Positions 56,569 to 64,000 of a stretch of DNA of 64,000 nucleotides are shown piece by piece. The first letter of the stretch is position 1. Each line of letters starts with the position of its first letter. Source of the stretch: Asparagopsis taxiformis. Taxonomy: Eukaryota > Rhodophyta > Florideophyceae > Bonnemaisoniales > Bonnemaisoniaceae. The notes under the pieces were generated by a model. The model did no database searches and was not told the DNA's origin. It was given only the letters and a program-made list of their open reading frames with translations. The stretch covers positions 1 to 64,000 of the forward strand of contig JALQPE010002512.1 in assembly GCA_030407315.1 (NCBI GenBank), given 5' to 3'. Made by a program: the position numbers and the translations under genes.

Positions 56569-59189
56569 ATGACGAATAAGCGCAGGCGCAACAGCAATCC
56601 GATCGTTGACGACGCAACCGTGCCAATTCTGCGCGAACCCGCTAGCCCTTGGGAGGATTCTAGTGACATGGGTACACGTCGAAACGTAGGTCGCGCCGCC
56701 CGCGAAACTACTCTCGCTGGCAAAGACTTCCTCCGCCTCTTGCTGGATTTATTCGCCCACTCAAGTTTCGCAGACTTGACGGACAAGCCGGGAGGTTTCA
56801 CATACGCGGACCTTGGCGCTTGGGTTGCGCAGGGCACGGAAGAACAATTTGCGGCGCTGCAAGGTCGACTCAGCATGTCCTTCAGCGGTCGTTCGAAGAA
56901 TGCTGGAGTCGAGGCGGATGTTGCCGAAATCGTCATGGCAGAGATGAACGTTGAGCGAGCCAAGCAGATTGTTCGTCTGGCATTACCGATTGCCGAGTTT
57001 TCAAGACAGGATGAGCGTATCGGGCAATGGGTTGAGCACTGCATCCTTTCTGGGATCGTGCCGCAGACCTTCCTTATTGGATGTAACATGCTTCCTTCGC
57101 CACTACAGGCGCCGCAGCGCGGGGAACCAAGCGCCTTCGTTCTTGCTCCACCGGAGACGTTTGAGGTATTGATGTATTTCCAAGCGTTGTCTATCATCCG
57201 AAATCACAACAAGAACCTGCCGCGTCGCCGAATAGGCGACGCGGCCGAAGAGGGGAACGAAGCCGCACGCGTCCCAGCCCATCGGAAAAGCACTAATCGA
57301 GCTTGTTACGTGGTTCAAGTTTTATACCATGCTTGGACCGATGTGGCCTTCGCCGCAAAGTTTTCCAGCTTCGAAGAGTTGATGGCGCCGTACATCATTT
57401 TCGACAGCAGTGAGCATTGGTTTGACGTGCTCGATGAAGGTCTATTCGCACCGATGGAGCAGAAGCTAGATCTCTACCACGACAAAGCTCCCCTATCTCA
57501 TCCTGATGGATATGGTGGAAAAGTAGAGACAAGAACCAGTGCGCAGCACAGTGCATTTAGGGACCTTGTGAGGAAGTTCTTCGACCGGTTGCAGTTTCTT
57601 ATCGTCAACCCGGACCTGTACACCTGGCCGGAGTCCGACCGCTGGGGGCGCTGGAAATATACTTGTCAAGCGGAAATCCGGACAAGCTGCCAGCGTACTT
57701 TGACACCCTCGACGAAGACGTTATGGCTGTCCTCCGCCCGGCACCACAAGCCGCGGACGCAGAAAAGGTCCCCAAGCCGGTTGATGACACTCCCATTCGT
57801 CGCAACACAGGAGGGAGAGGTTTGGTTCCGTCGACAAGACACACAACCAGGCTTCAACTTGGACCTGGGAGGACCAGTCTTACTGCCCAAGGGCCGTCTC
57901 CCCCGTCACCGTCACCCCATGCGACAGAAGAGCAGGAAAGTGAAGGGCAGGCTCTCGCAAAGGACTTTCTTTCGAAAATGAGTCAGTATTGCCGGGTGTA
58001 CGACGTCCCTTTCGAAGATTTGGTCAGTGCCGACGAGAGCCGAGAACACGTGCCCATCACGGGCAACGTTCAGCTCATTCTGACTGATCCGCCCTACAAT
58101 GTTCGTCGTAAGAGGAACGATTCCAACTCTTCGTACGACAGGCTAACTGCAGAAGATATGCAGGCTAGCATCGAAGTGTTTGACGAGCTGTTGCGCCCCG
58201 GTGGCCACGGCATCGTGTTCTGCTCCGTTTTGCAGTTCTACGAATGGTTCCATTACTTGGAAACGTACAAAGGACCGCAGTCAGAAGGCCCAACCGATGC
58301 TGCTGCCAGTGATGACGGGTCGGATGAAGAAGAGGTTACGTCCATGAATTCGGACTCCGAAGCATCGCAGCACAGTGGCGAAGAAAGTGCGGATGAGGAG
58401 GAGGACGAGGAGGAGGAGGACGTCGTTCGGAATTCAGTTTTCTTCGTTGGCGAGGTACCTCTGTTGTTTGTCCGACTACCTGGGCACCTCTATCAAATGC
58501 CGGGGCGGAAGAGGTACCAACGCATGAACATGGCAGAGGTCGCTATCCACTTCTGGAAGCGAGGTGTTCCGTTCAAGACCGGAAGCGAGATGGTGGCCTA
58601 TAGGAACCACGGATACATGGACGGCACGTACCCGGCGTGGCGCAACGTCACCATCAATATGCCCGCCATCGATTCGAATGAGATGGTGTGGCGAACAAGG
58701 AGCACAACCGGTGCTACGGTCAGAGTTCGTGCAGAGCAGAAGAGCGTCGCTCTCATGATGGAGTTGATCAGCCAGCATTCACAGCCTGGTGATATTGTTG
58801 TCGATCCATTCTCTGGCACTTTCGCAACGGGAAAAGCAGCTATGAGCTTGCCTGAGCACCGTGTTTTCGTCGGCAGTGACATGGGCAAATTGTGTGTGGC
58901 ACGATCGCTTCCAAAGCTGTGTGCAGTCATGTCACGTGTAATTCTTTCAAACAACACTGACATGAGGGTCACGACAGAAACGAAACAGAGTGCTGAGAAG
59001 TTCTTGGCGTCCCCCTCTGTCACGATGCGTACACAGAGGGAACGCAGGATCATCGAACCCCCACCTGGCCTTCCCCTGTACCAGAGGTTCCCGAAATATA
59101 TTCGGCAGTACCTCTGGCAGCTGTGCCCAGAGTCGATTGCGTCGCACGAGCACATGGAAAAACCGGTACATTATTGGCCACCTTCCCTG
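56569..59189 (+). pseudogene. DNA amino-methyltransferase gene copy 2, SET domain missing
   Basis: ATG at 56569 starts a basic leader (TNKRRRNS) and about 350 residues of a domain that I do not recognise (FLRLLLDLFAHSSFADL, and later EELMAPYIIFDSSEHWFDVL). A 53-bp GT-AG intron at 57618-57670 would join it exactly to the methyltransferase frame. DPPYN and DPFSGTFATG are present as in copy 1. At 59190 a CACTA element cuts the gene in the segment before the SET domain. The sequence is nearly identical to copy 1 where they overlap, with in-frame differences such as a shorter serine-proline run and D to G after VGSDM. Confidence 0.8.
57618..57670 (+). other. Predicted 53-bp intron in methyltransferase gene copy 2
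   Basis: It starts GTACACC and ends CTTGTCAAG. The exon ends two bases into a codon, and the next exon base completes it, leading straight into GNPDKLPAYF of the methyltransferase frame. Length suits fungal introns. There is no transcript evidence. Confidence 0.5.
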
Positions 59190-59595
59190 CACTACGGTGT
59201 TGAAAAGGGGGCCTCAGACAGTACGGTGAGACAGTGATTTTTACTGTCTGAGACAGTAAAAATCACTATGCGGCAAATGAAAATTAATGCCACACTTGGA
59301 GACAGTGATTTGCACTGTCTGGCAGACAGTACGGAACACTGTCTGCAGACAGTAAAGAAACACTGTCTCACCGTACTGTCTGAGGCAGTGAATGGAGACA
59401 GTAAAAATTAATGATTTATTCAATAGTTGGATATGATGTAATTTACTGTACTGGGCAGTGTTGGCGGATAGTGTGTTGTATTGGCCAAGGCAACATGGCC
59501 AGATAGTGAAATACGCTGCCTGGGACAATAGATGGAACCAACACAGTGCACTGTCCTGGGCAGTACCTGTAGACAGTATTTCGTGCTGCCCTGGG
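59190..59595. mobile_element. Second CACTA-type element copy, truncated
   Basis: Matches 25510-25910 from CACTACGGTGTTGAAAAG onward with few differences. It stops after less than two 35-bp units where a TGTAGGACC sequence starts. It ends the methyltransferase gene. Confidence 0.7.
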
Positions 59596-60555
59596 TGTAG
59601 GACCAGCCGGGGTGGCGATCGCTAAGGGAGTTCTAGAATTGCAGCCGTGTCAGGGAGAGGTGAACCGTAACGCGCTGGTTGAACTTGCGTTCGCGCGTCG
59701 CTCGGTCGCGCTGGCGAACGGGTGGTACAACGGCGGAACGCGTAGGGAACGATTGCAACACGGGATTCGCGGGCCGGCGCAAGCCGTGATCTCAGGGTGA
59801 GATCACCGAGTAAACTCGAGCACAACGCGATCCACACAGGGGTCGTAAATCCCTGGCCTAGTGGCGTGGGACGCAACGCGCGCTATCGCGGTGCGACGCG
59901 GTTCGACGATCGGTTTATGCGCAGCGCGCACGCGAACGTCGGCATCGTGAGCAACCCGCACGCAACGTTACAACGCAATCGGTCCTCGCGATTCGCTAAA
60001 CGCTTAACTCGTAGCTGCGAAGATGCTGGCTGTTTATTGGTAAGGTGCGAAGCGGAACGACCATTAATAGCTAACTACTAAGGACAGGTTGTCCTTGTGC
60101 GGCCGGCCGGCGGCCGCTCGCTCGCACGCAAAAAGGGAAATATTTGGGAAAAAGACTTTCGTCATAAAAAACCCAAAAAGGGAAATAAAGGGAAATTCGC
60201 AAAAGGCGCTACACGTGGCGCCAAGCTCGCAATCGCACGCGTTCGCGCAGGCGCGCTGTGACACGTAATTGTATCGCCACGCGTACGCTCGCTTACTAAC
60301 TAACTAAACGCGGATGCACGTGGACTCAACGCGACGCATCGCTCCGACCCGCGCGCGCACTTGCAACATAAATTGCATCACACTCCCCCCGACTAACATC
60401 ACAGCGCGTCCTCGCGCGTCATCTCTCTCCTCACCTTCTCTTCCGTTTCCTCCGTTCTACTCTTTTCGTCTGCAACCTCTTCTCTTTTGTTCCATCTCCT
60501 TCTTCCTTCTCTCTTGCCATCCGCGTTCGCCGTCATCCTTACCGATTCGCACGCT
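59596..60555 (+). repeat. CpG-rich, probable gypsy LTR and leader
   Basis: It begins TGTAGGACCAGCCGG, directly inside the truncated 35-bp satellite. The sequence is rich in CGCG, GCGC and ACGCG words, unlike everything to its left. No partner LTR is in the window. It precedes the ORF at 60556. Confidence 0.4.
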
Positions 60556-63395
60556 ATGGCGCACGATGGTGATACCCTTCCGAGCTGGCTGCGGGCCAGC
60601 ATTCCTTCCGGCGAAGGCGCTGCGACGCCGCTACGCACTCCGTCTGCTGCTTCGCGCTTCGCTTCCCCTGCGCCTGCGAGCCCCGAGAGCCCGTTTTATC
60701 TTTCCATGGCTCAAGCGTCATCCGCGAGCGCTCCGGTTGCCGCGACGGCGAGTGCGCATAATACGGACGGTGCTGACGCATCGCCCGGTATCGACGCGAC
60801 AGTGGACGTGTGACTGCTGCTCCCGCATCCGCGTCTGGGAGTCGCACGAACGTCGGCGTGCCTTTGCGGCCCATTCCTGCTCCTTCCTCTGTTTCTCTTC
60901 CTTCTGCTGCGCAACACGTACCCGCCGTCGTCCCGCGTGCGCGCTACGAAGACCCTTCTGCCTTCCGTTTCCTTCCGCGCGCGATGCCGACTTGGACTGA
61001 GCTAGGCCGTTTTCAATACTTCCCGCGGCGTTTTCAATGGGTGCGTATTGCCGACGTGAACCGCTACGCGGTGTTGCCTGGCCACAAAAACGCGCAGGCC
61101 GTGTGGGACGCGCGGCGTGAAGCGGCCCTGTGCGATTTAGCCGTACCCACTAATCTTCCATGCGATGCCTATTTCCTCGAGGACGCAGCGGACGAGCGGC
61201 TTGTGCGTCATCTGGCGCGGCTCCGAACGATGCGTCGCGACGAATTTGCGCATCTTGACCCGTGGGCGGCGGCGCCTAGCGCCGGCTTCTTGTTGGACGG
61301 TGGTGTCCCCTGGAACGACATCGAACAAGAAGGAGAAGTCAGTGTACCGTGGTTCTTTGACGCGGGGATGCGTGCCGAAGCGCGCCGCGAGTTACGCACG
61401 CGCCGCTCCGCCGGTTACTTCGTCACGTATCGCGACGCGGAGTTTCGCGAGTTCCCCGAGGATCGCGTTGGCGCTTTCTTTCCGCGCTACGATCCGCGCG
61501 ACTGGCCGGAATCGCCAGAATCTCTTTCCGTTCCTTTGCCTTGTGTCTTCCACTATGCGCCCTCCGTTCTTCTTGGCCTTGACGTCCCCGTGGAGACGCG
61601 TTCTTATTTCTGGGCCGTTGCCCTTAGCGAGTGTGTCGTCATGGTGGCTTGCGCGTGGCTCCATGTCGCGTTCGTTGAGCGCCGCATCGTTCGCTTGAGC
61701 GACAGACTCGTCGCTGGCATCGAGAGCGTCGGCGCTGCGGCGGTCGTTCGTGGCGGCACGTATTCGGTTGCGCATTTGGAGAGTCTTTTGACGGAGCATC
61801 GCGCATGTCCTTGGGACGAGACGCCTGTCTTCGACGTCGCCCCGGGTGTGGACTTTAACGAGGGTGGCCAGTGGTTGCCTTGGAGCGCGGAACGCGGCGT
61901 GATAGACTGGGCGCACGGCGCGCTCGGGGTTCATCGTCATACCGAAATTCCGCACTTGTTGTTGAAGTCCCCGCGTAACCCGTCGCGCAGCGCGTTCGCG
62001 CACTTGGAAGCGGGTGACGTTGTGACCGTGGATGCCGTCTTGTCGGTCTTATCTTCCAACGAGTTGCATGTGATGCGCGCAACTAATTCGCGCGAGTACG
62101 CGCAATACCTCGGCATGGCTGCGTTATTGGCCGTCGAGCGCCGGCGTTTCCGCGACGGGCGCTATTCGTTATTCTCTGAGTCGCCTCGGCCTCCTGTTGA
62201 CATTACTCAGTTGGACGCAGCGCTACGGGCGGAGTACGTCAAGGTTTATAACGAACTGCAGGAGTTGAAGAAGTCCATTCCAAGCCAAGAAAACGCTAAC
62301 GCTCCGGGTGGTGCGAGCGCGAGCGCGGCGGTTGGTAGCGTCGCAGCGTCGAGCGCGGTCGCGGTTATTGACCCGGCGGAGGCGCCGGCGGTGGTGGACG
62401 GCGAAGACGTCGTCGCGTTAGCGGATTCAACGGGTGCGGCCAACTTGCAGGCACAGATCTCGTCTGCTGAACAAAACCGCGACGAGGCGCTTTCGCGTGT
62501 AACATCGGTCGCCCAAGCTCGAGACGAAGCCCTGGGACGCCTTGACGTGGCTATCAAGGCCCGCGACGAGGCGATTAAGGCTCGCGACGATGCGAACGAG
62601 GCGCGCGACGAGGCCGTGTCATTCTTACGCGAGACTCGCGAAGCGCTGGCTGCGTCCGAGGCGCGTGAGGCCGCGCTGAAGCGTAAGGTCGACGAAGATG
62701 CCGTGCGAATCGAGCGCATGCATAAGGATATCGGCGTAATGCAAGGTCGTGCGGCTAAACAGGAGAAGGAGGTTGAAGGTGGTCGCGAAGCGTTGGCGGC
62801 CCTTCAGTCTCGTTACGATTCCGCCGGTTCAGCGCAGGAGGCCGCGCAGCGTGCGTTGGCCGAAGTCGAATCTAATTTGGAGGCGGAGAGGGGTCGGTTG
62901 GCAGCTCGAATCGCCGCTGTGCGTGACGGGTATCGCGCTCGGGAGAGGGAGACTGTTCGTCGGGTTCAGGAAACTATCGAACGTGCTCACCGCATGGGCT
63001 CGGCGTTGAATGACGTCGTCAATTTCATGCAGCGTTCTCCTGCGGGTTCTGTTGACGAAAGGGAGTCGACTGGCGCGACGCAGTCTGAGAGCGGGTTACG
63101 CGCAGATGCGACGCGTGGCGCGACGGGAAGCGTTGGTTCGGGTCGTGGCGGGGCGCGTCCCATGACGCGTTCGCGTGCAGCGGCGAGTTCCGCGGGTCGC
63201 ACGAGGCGTACGGGTATCCCTCCACTTCGGATTGGCGTACACGACGGGCGCGTCGTTCGGGTGTTAAATTCCGAGCGGCGACGCGGTCACCAGGCAGATA
63301 CGGCTTCAAGCCGTGCTCGTTCGCGCGGTGCGGCAGCCAGTTCGTCGAGCCGCGCTTCGCGTCGAGACGACGACACGCGCGCGCCTCCGTCTTAG
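60556..63395 (+). CDS. Large coiled-coil protein, possible Gag of a gypsy-like element, with a likely frameshift
   Basis: ATG at 60556 (CGCTATGGCGC) starts an 85-residue Ala/Ser/Pro-rich N-terminus ending at a TGA near 60813. A second frame, without its own ATG at the start, continues from 60810 to 63395 (about 860 aa). A small indel near 60808 would join them. The middle (residues about 60-480) is globular and rich in Trp, Arg and Asp (FRFLPRAMPTWTELGRF, HLDPWAAAPSAGFLLDGG) and I do not recognise it. Residues about 550-740 form a long coiled coil with repeated ARDEA units. The tail is Arg/Ser-rich. It resembles the 447-aa coiled-coil protein at 23994 in layout. A Gag role is inferred from layout and the preceding LTR-like start only. 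Confidence 0.5.
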
Positions 63396-64000
63396 CTATC
63401 ACTGATTCTCCTCCTCGCATTGCATCCTCTTTTGAAATAAACTCTCCTTGTTTGTATCTCCACCTAGCGCTTCGTAATGCGGGGTTCCTCCCGTCCGACA
63501 CGCTTGCGGCCGTGAAACGCTAGGGTTCCTGCAGCCTTTGAGTGAGCGACAGCGCAACGAGGGTTCCGTCAAATGCATGCATGAGCCGGTGTTTCCGCGA
63601 AGGGGCGCGCGTGTCGTTGCTTGAAACCATATTTGCCTGCTGCCCACGTCGGCGTTCGGAGGGCACGCGGCCGGCGGCGTCCAGTCGTGCGCGCGGGGGG
63701 GCGGGGTAGAATGCATACGTTGCGAAGCGAGAAAGGTTTGAGTGGAGGTAGAAGAAGGGAGTCTGGACGGGTAGCGCGTCGGTACGAGTTCGTCGTAGCG
63801 GCTTCGTTTCATCGGTTCGTCACGCGCAATTCTCAACGTCGCCGGTTAATTTCCGCATGCGTATTCGTTGTTCGCTTCCGCTTCGCGTCGTCGATTCATG
63901 TCGCCTTACGCATTCGTCGTTCGCGTCGCCGGTTCGTTCGCTTTTTCGCATTCGTCGTTCGCGTCGCCTACTACCGGCGTTCGCCGTTTGCTACCGTGTC
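63396..64000. other. Downstream of the coiled-coil gene
   Basis: An AATAAA word at 63436-63441, 41 bases after the stop, is a plausible polyadenylation signal. From about 63850 to the window end, GCATTCGTCGTTCGCGTCGCC-like blocks repeat in a degenerate tandem array. No second gene is seen. Confidence 0.5.

Overview
The window looks like a transposon graveyard from a repeat-rich eukaryote. A fungus, probably a mushroom-forming basidiomycete, is the best guess. The support is: introns of about 50-100 bp with fungal-type splice and branch sites, a Ty1/copia lineage, and large DNA transposons carrying a 2-oxoglutarate/Fe(II) dioxygenase of TET/JBP style, an association described in mushroom genomes. 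I see no ordinary host housekeeping gene: nearly every recognisable coding region belongs to, or is broken by, a mobile element. All function assignments rest on motifs read by eye.

Layout. 1-13324: element A copy 1, carrying a ParB-like plus dioxygenase fusion gene (6989-10945, one nonsense codon), with a complete copia retrotransposon (37-6513, minus strand) inserted in its left end. 13750-19187: element B (minus strand), a decayed ParB-dioxygenase gene followed by the C-terminal third of a transposase, cut by copia copy 2 (19188-22960). 22961-25509: gypsy-like LTR and coiled-coil ORF, with a solo copia LTR nested inside. 25510-26361: CACTA-type element with a 35-bp satellite. 28166-35128: element C, an intact 1267-aa transposase-like gene and a ParB-like gene in the same orientation; the second gene is cut by copia copy 3 (35129-37024). 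37027-45440: element D, a frameshifted Tnp2/CMC-like transposase and a convergent coiled-coil gene. 45646-48500: DNA amino-methyltransferase fused to a SET domain, lacking its N-terminus. 48501-54929: element A copy 2 in inverted orientation, with an intact 1308-aa ParB-dioxygenase gene. 56569-59189: second methyltransferase gene with its N-terminus but without SET, cut by a second CACTA copy (59190-59595). 59596-64000: CpG-rich gypsy-like segment with a large coiled-coil protein.

How the genes work together. Elements B and C share one two-gene plan: transposase, then a ParB-like/dioxygenase protein, in the same direction. Element A carries a longer version of the same fusion. The inferred role is that the element sets or removes an oxidised base mark on its own DNA, through a ParB-fold domain that may bind palindromic sites in the element. 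A DNA amino-methyltransferase joined to a SET histone-methyltransferase domain sits beside these elements, so the neighbourhood holds DNA-methylating, DNA-oxidising and histone-methylating functions. The copia family adds a spliced U1/matrin-type zinc-finger gene whose ATG is created by intron removal, and it appears to be primed by a half initiator-methionine tRNA.
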